From an uncultured Solirubrobacterales bacterium (GTDB lineage: Bacteria; Actinomycetota; Thermoleophilia; Solirubrobacterales; Solirubrobacteraceae): DNA of 7,589 nucleotides. The stretch covers positions 1 to 7,589 of the forward strand of contig CAIKSH010000279.1 of the NCBI GenBank assembly GCA_903830015.1, read 5' to 3'. How positions within the stretch are numbered: position 1 is the stretch's first letter; each line of letters starts with the position of its first letter. Below are positions 1 to 5,765 of the stretch, in pieces. Made by a program: the position numbers and the translations under genes. The notes under the pieces were generated by a model. The model did no database searches. It saw nothing but the letters and a program-made list of their open reading frames with translations, and was not told the origin of the DNA.

Positions 1-523
1 CGTAGGGCTCCTCGAAGTAGACCTCACCGCCGATGTTCGGCACGCCGATCGAGTTGCCGTAGTGGCCGATCCCCGCGACGGCCTGCTCGAGCAGGTAGCG
101 GGAGCGCTCGCTGCGGCGCACGTCGCCGAAGCGCAGCGAGTCGAGCACGGCCACCGGCCGCGCGCCGATGGCGAAGATGTCGCGCAGGATCCCGCCGACG
201 CCGGTGGCCGCGCCCTGGAAGGGCTCGACGGCGCTCGGGTGGTTGTGCGACTCAACCTTGAAGGCGCAGGCCAGCCCGTCGCCGACATCGACGGCGCCGG
301 CGTTCTCGCCGGGACCCATGATCACCGCGGGCCCCTCAGTGGGCAGGGTGCCGAGGAGCTTCTTGGAGTGCTTGTAGGCGCAGTGCTCGCTCCACAGCAG
401 CGAGTACATGGCCAGCTCGACCTGGTTGGGCGGCCCGCCCTGCTTCTCGCAGACCAGGGCGTACTCGTCGGCAGTCAGCCCGAGGGCGATCGCGTCCTGC
501 AGCGTGGGCAGCTCTTCAGGCAC
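1..523 (-). CDS. purL: Phosphoribosylformylglycinamidine synthase subunit PurL (5' part only)
   Basis: The product is the ATP-dependent synthase subunit that converts FGAR, ATP and glutamine-derived ammonia to FGAM, the fourth step of de novo purine synthesis. Only the first 174 residues are here; the gene runs off the left edge. Visible family motifs are [10 protein letters not shown] (about residues 44-53, containing the conserved His), the block [19 protein letters not shown] (about 90-108) and [19 protein letters not shown] (about 111-129). The short N-terminus before WSEHC, and the neighbouring purS and purQ, identify the small type of PurL that works as a complex with PurS and PurQ, in contrast to the single large enterobacterial protein. 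The GTG start is supported by GGAGGG five bases upstream, the best ribosome binding site inside the operon. The gene overlaps the end of purQ by 8 nt. Confidence 0.96.
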   Translation of the reverse strand, partial: MPEELPTLQDAIALGLTADEYALVCEKQGGPPNQVELAMYSLLWSEHCAYKHSKKLLGTLPTEGPAVIMGPGENAGAVDVGDGLACAFKVESHNHPSAVEPFQGAATGVGGILRDIFAIGARPVAVLDSLRFGDVRRSERSRYLLEQAVAGIGHYGNSIGVPNIGGEVYFEEPY

Positions 524-1190
524 GGGCGCCCTCCGCCGCGGTGCGCATCGACTCGAAGATCTTCAGCCCGTCGGTCGAGCCGGTCAGCGGGTCGACGGCG
601 TGCTCGGGGTGGGGCATGAGGCCGAAGACGTTGCCGGCCTCGTTGCGCACCCCGGCGATGTCGCGCAGCGAGCCGTTGAAGTTCTCCGCCGGGTCGTAGC
701 GCAGCACCACCTGGCCATTTGATTCCAGCCCGTCGAGGGTGGCCTCGTCGGCGTGGAAGCGCCCCGAGCCGTGCTTGGCGGGGATCGAGAGCCGCTCGCC
801 GGCCTCGCACTCCGAGGTGAACGCGGTGCCCGGCTCCACGACCTCGAGCGAGACCTGGCGGAAGGTGAAGCGCCGGTTGGCATTGGGCAGCAGGGCGCCA
901 GGAAGCAGCCCGGCCTCGCAGAGCACCTGGAAGCCGTTGCAGATCCCGAGCACGAGCCCACCGTCGCCGGCGAAATCGATCACCGACTCCATCACCGGGG
1001 AGAAGCGGGCGATCGCGCCGGCCCGCAGGTAGTCGCCGTAGGAGAAGCCGCCGGGGACGATCACCGCGTCGACTCCCTGGAGGTCGCGATCGCCGTGCCA
1101 GAGCAGGACCGCGTCGCCCACGCGCGAGGCGGCGAGCTGGGCGTCCACCTCGTCGCAGCTGCCCGGGAAGCGCAGTACGCCGAACTTCAC
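516..1190 (-). CDS. purQ: Phosphoribosylformylglycinamidine synthase subunit PurQ (glutaminase)
   Basis: This 224-residue class I glutamine amidotransferase hydrolyses glutamine and passes ammonia to PurL within the PurS-PurQ-PurL complex. The nucleophile elbow is LGICNGFQ with Cys84. The rest of the triad is in MPHPEH near the C-terminus, with His194 and Glu196. The N-terminal motif [11 protein letters not shown] (about residues 7-17) corresponds to the usual FPGSNCD motif but appears to lack the Asn. [20 protein letters not shown] (46-65) is a typical PurQ block. Length matches the family. The start is GTG, overlapping the purS stop as GTGA; I see no clear ribosome binding site, so coupling to purS is likely. 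The last 8 nt overlap purL. Confidence 0.97.
   Translation of the reverse strand: MKFGVLRFPGSCDEVDAQLAASRVGDAVLLWHGDRDLQGVDAVIVPGGFSYGDYLRAGAIARFSPVMESVIDFAGDGGLVLGICNGFQVLCEAGLLPGALLPNANRRFTFRQVSLEVVEPGTAFTSECEAGERLSIPAKHGSGRFHADEATLDGLESNGQVVLRYDPAENFNGSLRDIAGVRNEAGNVFGLMPHPEHAVDPLTGSTDGLKIFESMRTAAEGARA
529..534 (-). promoter_or_regulatory. Shine-Dalgarno site of purL
   Basis: The minus strand reads GGAGGG, then a 5-nt spacer, then GTG. The site lies inside the purQ coding region and fixes the purL start at 523. It stands out because the junctions upstream in the operon (purD/E, E/B, C/S, S/Q) have no comparable site. Confidence 0.75.
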
Positions 1191-1423
1191 TGCGCCGGTT
1201 CGTCCAGCAGCTGGACCTCGAAGTCCTCCACCAGCGGGTTGGCCAGCAGCTTGCCGGAGATCTCCTCGAGCTGGGCCGGGTCGTCGATCTCGAGCTCGAC
1301 CATGCGGCCGATCCGCACGTCGGAGACCCCTTCGAAGCCGAGCGCCGGCAGCGCGCGCTCAACCGCCTCGCCCTGGGGGTCGAGGATGCCCTCCTTGGGG
1401 CGCACCAGCACGCGGGCGCGCAT
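1187..1423 (-). CDS. purS: Phosphoribosylformylglycinamidine synthase subunit PurS
   Basis: This small 78-residue protein is the third component of the FGAM synthase complex; in the family it forms dimers that bridge PurQ and PurL and help ammonia transfer. The recognisable pattern is [20 protein letters not shown] (residues 4-23), followed by [20 protein letters not shown] (24-43) and a short alpha/beta ending. This is the normal whole-protein layout, with the conserved LDPQGEAV near the N-terminus. The ATG overlaps the purC stop by one base (TGATG on the minus strand), and its own stop overlaps the purQ start (GTGA). Order and spacing strongly support the purS-purQ-purL assignment. Confidence 0.95.
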   Translation of the reverse strand: MRARVLVRPKEGILDPQGEAVERALPALGFEGVSDVRIGRMVELEIDDPAQLEEISGKLLANPLVEDFEVQLLDEPAQ

Positions 1424-2307
1424 CAGAGCTGGGCCCCGGTGCGCTCCAGCCAGGCGTCGAACGGCTCGCCGGTGACCTTCTCGTAGGCCTCGATGTAGCG
1501 CCCGCGGGTCCCTTCCACCACGTCGTCGGGGATCGCCGGGGCCGGCGGGCTCTTGTCCCAGCCGCTCTCGGTGGCCCAGTCGCGCACGTACTGCTTGTCG
1601 AAACTCGGCTGCCCGCGGCCCACCTCGTAACTGTCGGCCGGCCAGTAGCGCGAGGAGTCGGGGGTGAGGACCTCGTCGCCGATCACCAGGTTGCCGTCGG
1701 CGTCGGTGCCGAACTCGAACTTGGTGTCGGCGAGGATCACTCCGTTGGCGCGTGCGTGCTCGGCGCCGAAGCGGTAGAGCTCGATCGAGATGTCCCGGAC
1801 GCGCTCCATCAGCTCCGCGTCGCCGACCGCCTCGATCGCCTGGTCGAAGTCGATCGCCTCGTCGTGGCCGCTCTCGGCCTTGGTCGAAGGGGTGAAGATC
1901 GGCTCCGGCAGCTGCTCTGACTCCTGCAGGCCCTCGGGCAGCTCGATCCCCGAGACCTTCCCGGTCTTCTGGTAGTCGCTCCAGCCCGAACCGGTGATGT
2001 AGCCGCGCACGACGCATTCGACCGGGAGCATCTGGAGCTTCTGAACGACCATCGCCCGCCCGCGGACGTCGTCCGGCACGTCCTCCGTTACCGAGATGAG
2101 GTGGTTGGGGACGATCTGGCCGGTGCGCTGGAACCAGAAGTCCGAGATCCCGGTGAGCACGGCGCCCTTGCCCGGGATCGGCGTCGGGTGGACGACGTCG
2201 TAGGTGGAGATCCGGTCGGAGGCGACCATCAGGAGCCGGTCGTCGAGCTCGTAGATGTCGCGGACCTTCCCGCTGCTGATCAAGGGAAGGTCGGCGGCGC
2301 TGCTCAC
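1423..2307 (-). CDS. purC: Phosphoribosylaminoimidazole-succinocarboxamide (SAICAR) synthase
   Basis: The product joins CAIR and aspartate with ATP hydrolysis to make SAICAR. It is 294 residues with the chosen start, the longer form of the family (the E. coli enzyme is shorter, about 237). Motifs visible are SGKVRDIYEL (12-21, nucleotide-binding N-lobe), VASDRISTYDV (28-38), the signature LPVECVVRGYITGSG (94-108), TPSTKAESGHDE (139-150) and LADTKFEFG (192-200). GTG at 2307 is chosen because SGKVRDIYEL sits about ten residues in, as is usual; the open frame extends further upstream, but that part is low-complexity Ser/Pro/Arg and non-homologous in appearance. No Shine-Dalgarno site precedes it. 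A TAGTGT hexamer ends 7 nt before the GTG, which would suit a leaderless transcript. purC is separated from purB by 85 nt, the only real gap in the operon. Confidence 0.95.
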   Translation of the reverse strand: MSSAADLPLISSGKVRDIYELDDRLLMVASDRISTYDVVHPTPIPGKGAVLTGISDFWFQRTGQIVPNHLISVTEDVPDDVRGRAMVVQKLQMLPVECVVRGYITGSGWSDYQKTGKVSGIELPEGLQESEQLPEPIFTPSTKAESGHDEAIDFDQAIEAVGDAELMERVRDISIELYRFGAEHARANGVILADTKFEFGTDADGNLVIGDEVLTPDSSRYWPADSYEVGRGQPSFDKQYVRDWATESGWDKSPPAPAIPDDVVEGTRGRYIEAYEKVTGEPFDAWLERTGAQL

Positions 2308-2314
2308 GGCGCTG

Positions 2315-2320
2315 ACACTA
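2315..2320 (-). promoter_or_regulatory. Candidate -10 element for a leaderless purC transcript
   Basis: The minus strand reads TAGTGT, then 7 nt, then the purC GTG. This fits the TANNNT -10 consensus and its usual distance from the start point, so transcription could begin at or next to the GTG. No good -35 hexamer is visible 16-18 nt further upstream. A match of this degeneracy can occur by chance. Support comes from the missing ribosome binding site and from the position just after the hairpin in the purB/purC gap. Confidence 0.35.
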
Positions 2321-2359
2321 GAGGATGCGGGCGCCGGAAACCGGCTCTCCCGGGGGCTT

Positions 2360-2390
2360 GGCCGGGGGGTCCGCGACGGCACCCCCGGCC
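2360..2390 (-). terminator. GC-rich hairpin between purB and purC
   Basis: A perfect 9-bp stem pairs 2360-2368 (GGCCGGGGG on the plus strand) with 2382-2390 (CCCCCGGCC). The apex can extend by three more pairs (2371-2373 with 2377-2379) across a small internal loop. It begins 2 nt after the purB stop codon. There is no T-tract on either side, so it is not a canonical intrinsic terminator. It could be a partial terminator, an attenuator, or an mRNA stabiliser for the upstream purD-purE-purB segment. The stem itself is plain in the sequence; its function is inferred. Confidence 0.5.
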
Positions 2391-2392
2391 GG

Positions 2393-3667
2393 TCAGGCGA
2401 TCGCGTCGAGCCGCGAGACGATCCCGCCGCAGTGGCGCGTGACCTCGTCGAGGTCGAAGACGGCGTCGAGGTCGATGTCCAGGTCACGGGCGGCGAGCAG
2501 CTCGCGCAGCGGGGTTCCCGTGTCCCATGCGTTCTGGGCGTCCTCCTGGACGATCCGGTAGGCCTCGTCGCGGCTCATTCCGGCAGCGACGATGGCCAGG
2601 AGGGCGCGCTGGGAGAAGAGCGCCCCGCAGGTGATGTCCAGGTTGGCGCGCATCCGTTCCGGGAAGACCTCCATCCCCTCGACCACCCGGATCGCCAGGT
2701 GCTGCATGTAGTCGATGAGGATGATCGAGTCGGGGACGATGATCCGCTCGGCGCCGGAGTGGCTGATGTCGCGCTCGTGCCAGAGGGCGACGTTCTCCAC
2801 CGCCGCCTGCGCGTTGCCGCGCAGCACGCGGGCCAGGCCGCAGATCCGCTCGGTGGTGATCGGGTTGCGCTTGTGGGGCATCGCGCTCGAGCCCTTCTGC
2901 GAGCCGGAGCGGAAAGGCTCCTGGACCTCGCGCACCTCGGTGCGCTGGAGGTGGCGGATCTCGGTAGCCAGGCGCTCGAGGCCGGCCCCGGCCAGCGAGA
3001 TCGCCTGGAGCAGCTGGGCGAGGCGGTCGCGCGGAACGACCTGGGTGGAGACCGGCTCGGGGCCGAGACCCAGCCGCTCGAGGACGCGCCGCTCGAAGTC
3101 CGGGCTGGTGGCCGAATAGGTGCCGACCGCGCCGCTGATCGCCCCATAGGAGGCCTCGTCGAAGGCCGCGCGCAGCCGCTCGAGGTTGCGGTGGGCCTCG
3201 AAGGCAAAGCCGGCGAGCTTGGCGCCGAAGGTCGTCGGTTCGGCGTGGACGCCGTGGGTGCGCCCGGTGCAGACGGTGGTCGCGTACTCCCGCGCCGCGG
3301 CGGCGAGCACCTCGACGAGCTTCTCGGCGCCGGCGATCACCAGCGGCGCGCTGTCGCGGACCTGGAGGGCCAGGGCGGTATCGAGGACGTCGCTGGAGGT
3401 CAGCCCGTAGTGGATCCAGCGGCCGGCCGGGTCGCCGGCGCTCGCGGAGAGAACGTCGACGAAGGCGGCAACGTCGTGGTCGAGCACCTTCTCGCGCTCG
3501 GCAACCTGCGCGACGGTGGCCGTGGCGGAGCGGATCGCCTCGAGTTCGGCATCGGTCGGGCCCTCCATCTCCTCGCAGGCGGCGACCTCCACCCTCCGCC
3601 AGGCCTCGATCCGGGCCTCGTCGCTCCACAGCGCGCCTACCTCCTCGCGCGTGTAGCGGGGGATCAT
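2393..3667 (-). CDS. purB: Adenylosuccinate lyase
   Basis: This 424-residue member of the fumarase/aspartase superfamily catalyses two fumarate-releasing steps: SAICAR to AICAR, and adenylosuccinate to AMP. The superfamily signature is GSSAMPHKRNP (residues 259-269), with Ser261 in the position of the catalytic base on the mobile loop. Other family blocks are HDVAAFV (64-70), the substrate-binding motif IHYGLTSSDV (85-94) and TGRTHGVHAEPTTFG (134-148) with the His138/His141 pair. These line up with the Bacillus subtilis-type PurB rather than the longer E. coli type. The ATG overlaps the purE stop as ATGA (4 nt), with no clear ribosome binding site, so translation is probably coupled. The 3' end is followed directly by a strong hairpin. 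Confidence 0.97.
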   Translation of the reverse strand: MIPRYTREEVGALWSDEARIEAWRRVEVAACEEMEGPTDAELEAIRSATATVAQVAEREKVLDHDVAAFVDVLSASAGDPAGRWIHYGLTSSDVLDTALALQVRDSAPLVIAGAEKLVEVLAAAAREYATTVCTGRTHGVHAEPTTFGAKLAGFAFEAHRNLERLRAAFDEASYGAISGAVGTYSATSPDFERRVLERLGLGPEPVSTQVVPRDRLAQLLQAISLAGAGLERLATEIRHLQRTEVREVQEPFRSGSQKGSSAMPHKRNPITTERICGLARVLRGNAQAAVENVALWHERDISHSGAERIIVPDSIILIDYMQHLAIRVVEGMEVFPERMRANLDITCGALFSQRALLAIVAAGMSRDEAYRIVQEDAQNAWDTGTPLRELLAARDLDIDLDAVFDLDEVTRHCGGIVSRLDAIA

Positions 3668-4128
3668 GAGAACAGGATCCGCGCTGCCAGGTGGCCGGCG
3701 TTCTTGGCGTTGTCCAGGCCGACCGAGGCAACCGGCACCCCGGGGGGCATCTGGACGACGGAGAGGATCGAGTCCAGGCCGCCGGCCGCGGTCATCGAGC
3801 TCGAGAGCGGAACGCCGATCACGGGAAGGTCGGTGTGGGCCGCGGCCACTCCGGGCAGAGCGGCCGACAGGCCGGCCCCGGCGATGATCACCTTGATGCC
3901 CCGGGCGCGGGCGCCGGCGCAGTAGGCGGCGACGGTCTCCGGGTCGCGGTGGGCCGACATCACCTTTATCTCCCAGGTGACGCCCTTCTCGTCGAGGACG
4001 GCGCCGGCCTTCTCCATCACCTCCATGTCGGACTCCGAGCCCATGATGATCCCGACCTGCGGGCCGCTGCCGGCGGCCGCGAGGGCCGCCTCTGCCTCGA
4101 CCATCTCTTCGGTGCTCTCGCTGGTCAT
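3664..4128 (-). CDS. purE: N5-carboxyaminoimidazole ribonucleotide mutase (AIR carboxylase family) PurE
   Basis: The product, 154 residues, makes CAIR from N5-CAIR (class I) or directly from AIR and CO2 (class II). The N-terminal motif GIIMGSESDMEVMEKA (26-41) and MSAHRDPE (57-64, with the catalytic-type His60) are present. SAHR rather than SAHK favours class I. The usual loop GAGGAAHLPG reads GAGLSAALPG here (84-93), so the loop His is replaced by Ala. The C-terminal block PVIGVPL to SVVQMPPGVPVASVGLDNAKNAG (102-145) is typical. About 22 acidic or Ala-rich residues precede the fold, so a later start at Met9 is possible. I kept the ATG at 4128 because it overlaps the purD stop as ATGA. No purK, the usual class I partner, is in the window. 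Confidence 0.94.
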   Translation of the reverse strand: MTSESTEEMVEAEAALAAAGSGPQVGIIMGSESDMEVMEKAGAVLDEKGVTWEIKVMSAHRDPETVAAYCAGARARGIKVIIAGAGLSAALPGVAAAHTDLPVIGVPLSSSMTAAGGLDSILSVVQMPPGVPVASVGLDNAKNAGHLAARILFS

Positions 4129-5387
4129 TCGGTCCGTTCCTGGGCCCTGAGCGCGATGTCGCTGCGCATCTGGCGCCCCTCGAATTTGATCTGCTCGGCC
4201 CCAGCATAGGCAGCGGCCCTCGCCGTGCCAGCGGAATTGCCGAGCGCGGTGACGTTGAGAACGCGGCCGCCGGAGGTGACCGGGACGCCGTTTTCGCTCT
4301 TGACCCCGGCGTAGGTGACCTCGACCCCTTCGGGCGCCGGGTCCAGGCCGCTGATCTGGTCGCCGAGCCGCGGATCCTCCGGGTACCCGGCGCTGGCCAG
4401 GACGAGGGTCACGGCGTAGCTCGGGTCCCATTCGAGCTCTGCGCCCTCCAGGCCACCGGGCTCGGCGGCGCGCTGCAGGAGGTCGAGCAGGTCGCTCCGC
4501 AGGCGCGGCAGGACGGCCTGGGTCTCCGGGTCGCCGAAGCGCGCGTTGTATTCCAGAACGCGCGGGCCGTCGGGGGTCATCATCAGCCCGGCGTAGAGAA
4601 CGCCGTGAAACGGCGTGCCGCGGCGGGCGAGCTCGTCGACGATCGGCTGGTGGACCAGGGCGGAGATCCCCGCCACCTCCTCGGCGCCGGCGCCGGGGAC
4701 CGGCGAGTAGGAACCCATGCCGCCGGTGTTGGGGCCCTCGTCGTTGTCAAAGATCCGCTTGTAATCCTGCGCGGAGGCCATCGGCACGGCGCGGACCCCG
4801 TCGCAGAGGGCCAGCAGTGAGAGCTCCTCCCCCTCCAGGAACTCCTCGACGACGACCTCGCCCTCGCCGAAGCGCCGCTCGACGAGGAAAGCCTCGAGCG
4901 TCTCGCGGGCGGTGGCCTCGTCCTGGGCGATGACCACGCCCTTGCCGGCTGCCAGCCCGTCGAACTTGAGCACTACCGGGTAGCCGGTGATCGCCGCCAT
5001 GCCGGCCTCGACGTCCGAGACCTTCTCCCAGGCGCCGGTGGGCACGCCGGCGGCGTCCATCACCTCCTTGGCGTGGGCCTTGGAGCCCTCCAGCCGCGCC
5101 GCGTCGGCGCTGGGGCCGAAGGCGGCGATGCCGGCCCCGGCGAGCGCGTCGACCAGCCCGGCGACCAGCGGCGCCTCCGGCCCGACGACGACGAAGTCGG
5201 CGCCCTCCTCCTGCGCCAGGGCGACCAGCCCGGGAACGTCGTCGACGGAGACCTCGAAGCATTGCGCCAGCGCTGCGATGCCCGGGTTACCGGGCGCGCA
5301 GATCAGTTCGGGCGCCTGCGGCGAGCGGGCCAGGGCAGCGGCGATCGCATGCTCCCGCCCGCCGGATCCGACGAGGAGGACCTTCAC
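4125..5387 (-). CDS. purD: Phosphoribosylamine-glycine ligase (GAR synthetase)
   Basis: The product ligates glycine to phosphoribosylamine with ATP, forming GAR, the second committed step of purine synthesis. It is a 420-residue ATP-grasp enzyme of normal bacterial length. The N-terminal domain opens with [16 protein letters not shown] and continues with [11 protein letters not shown] (31-41) and [14 protein letters not shown] (67-80). The ATP-grasp core includes [17 protein letters not shown] (138-154) and [14 protein letters not shown] (181-194). [15 protein letters not shown] follows (218-232), then the family signature [18 protein letters not shown] (279-296), which holds metal-binding acidic residues. 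The C-terminal domain carries [13 protein letters not shown] (371-383). The GTG start immediately abuts the TAG stop of the GYD gene (TAGGTG) and lacks a clear ribosome binding site, which suggests re-initiation after that gene. Its TGA overlaps the purE ATG. Confidence 0.97.
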   Translation of the reverse strand: MKVLLVGSGGREHAIAAALARSPQAPELICAPGNPGIAALAQCFEVSVDDVPGLVALAQEEGADFVVVGPEAPLVAGLVDALAGAGIAAFGPSADAARLEGSKAHAKEVMDAAGVPTGAWEKVSDVEAGMAAITGYPVVLKFDGLAAGKGVVIAQDEATARETLEAFLVERRFGEGEVVVEEFLEGEELSLLALCDGVRAVPMASAQDYKRIFDNDEGPNTGGMGSYSPVPGAGAEEVAGISALVHQPIVDELARRGTPFHGVLYAGLMMTPDGPRVLEYNARFGDPETQAVLPRLRSDLLDLLQRAAEPGGLEGAELEWDPSYAVTLVLASAGYPEDPRLGDQISGLDPAPEGVEVTYAGVKSENGVPVTSGGRVLNVTALGNSAGTARAAAYAGAEQIKFEGRQMRSDIALRAQERTE

Positions 5388-5669
5388 CTAGAGCTGGGCG
5401 ATGAAGTCGTCCACCGGGAAGGCGGCGAGGGTTTCGTACAGGGCGGTGCCGCGCGAGCCGAGCTCGAACGAGACACGGGCCATCGTCGCGTCATCGGGAG
5501 CCTCGACCACGTTTACGAAGTCGAAGCGGCCGAGCGTGGCCCACTGGGCGGTGACCGTGGCCCCGAGCTGCTCGATCTCCTCGTTTACCTCGCGGATGCG
5601 CTGCGGGTTGTTCTTGACCGTCGAGACCCCTTCCGAGGTCAGCTTGGAAAGCATGATGTAGGTCGGCAT
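5388..5669 (-). CDS. GYD domain protein, first gene of the purine operon
   Basis: This 93-residue protein matches the GYD domain family, small alpha/beta proteins of unknown biochemical function related in shape to dimeric alpha-beta barrels. It starts [20 protein letters not shown]; the family core appears as [15 protein letters not shown] (46-60), with GRFD where the name-giving GYD usually stands. The predicted pattern is beta strand (3-9), helix (11-34), strand (37-43), strand (50-56), helix (60-72) and a final strand. No signal peptide or membrane segment is seen, so it is probably cytoplasmic. The ATG has a strong AAAGGAG site upstream. Its stop abuts the purD GTG, so it is very likely co-transcribed with purD and sets its translation. 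A metabolic or regulatory role in purine synthesis is only an inference from position. Confidence 0.85.
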   Translation of the reverse strand: MPTYIMLSKLTSEGVSTVKNNPQRIREVNEEIEQLGATVTAQWATLGRFDFVNVVEAPDDATMARVSFELGSRGTALYETLAAFPVDDFIAQL

Positions 5670-5674
5670 GGCGT

Positions 5675-5681
5675 CTCCTTT
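5675..5681 (-). promoter_or_regulatory. Shine-Dalgarno site of the GYD gene
   Basis: The minus strand reads AAAGGAG followed by a 5-nt spacer and ATG. It fixes the GYD start at 5669 against the longer open frame that extends upstream. It is the main ribosome entry point at the head of the operon. Confidence 0.8.
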
Positions 5682-5751
5682 CCGGGACGCACCATTTCTA
5701 CCCCAAAGCGGCGGGGCGTGCCTGACCGGCGACCGCCGCGAAAGAAATCCG

Positions 5752-5757
5752 TAGTCT
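5752..5757 (+). promoter_or_regulatory. Candidate -10 element for the surface-protein gene
   Basis: TAGTCT matches TANNNT and lies 8 nt before the chosen GTG. No ribosome binding site precedes that GTG, so a leaderless message is the simplest reading. It resembles the TAGTGT that sits 7 nt before the purC GTG. The hexamer is degenerate and could be a chance match. Confidence 0.35.
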
Positions 5758-5765
5758 CCGCGGCC

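Larger units (their letters stand above)
5670..5765. promoter_or_regulatory. Divergent intergenic region between the purine operon and the surface-protein gene
   Basis: These 96 nt must hold the start signals for both divergent units unless the minus-strand promoter lies inside the surface-protein gene. For the minus strand the only A/T-rich hexamer near a useful position is TAGAAA (5700-5695), about 26 nt before the ATG, with a poor -35. For the plus strand, TAGTCT at 5752-5757 fits TANNNT and ends 8 nt before the GTG at 5766, which suggests a leaderless transcript; again no good -35 is visible. I see no riboswitch-like fold and no PurR box-like palindrome. Region function is certain in outline; the individual elements are tentative. 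Confidence 0.4.

Noticed and set aside
62..1475. Plus-strand open frames opposite purL, purQ and purS
   Set aside because: They are shadows of the pur genes with no domain likeness and no ribosome binding sites of note.
2308..2487. N-terminal extension of PurC by 60 residues to an ATG at 2487
   Set aside because: It would overlap the 3' end of purB on the same strand and adds only Ser/Pro/Thr/Arg low-complexity sequence not found in the family.
2255..3925. Long plus-strand open frame (556 codons) opposite purC, purB and purE
   Set aside because: It is antisense to well-recognised genes, has low-complexity Arg/Gly/Ala/Val composition and no recognisable domain. It is expected from the third-position GC bias of the real genes.
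4129..4431. N-terminal extension of PurE within purD
   Set aside because: It overlaps 100 codons of purD in another frame; the ATGA overlap at 4125-4128 gives a natural start.
5073..5765. Upstream extension of the surface-protein frame through purD and the GYD gene
   Set aside because: The extension is antisense to purD and the GYD gene, and the signal peptide lies after 5766, so an N-terminal part of this kind would be senseless for an exported protein.
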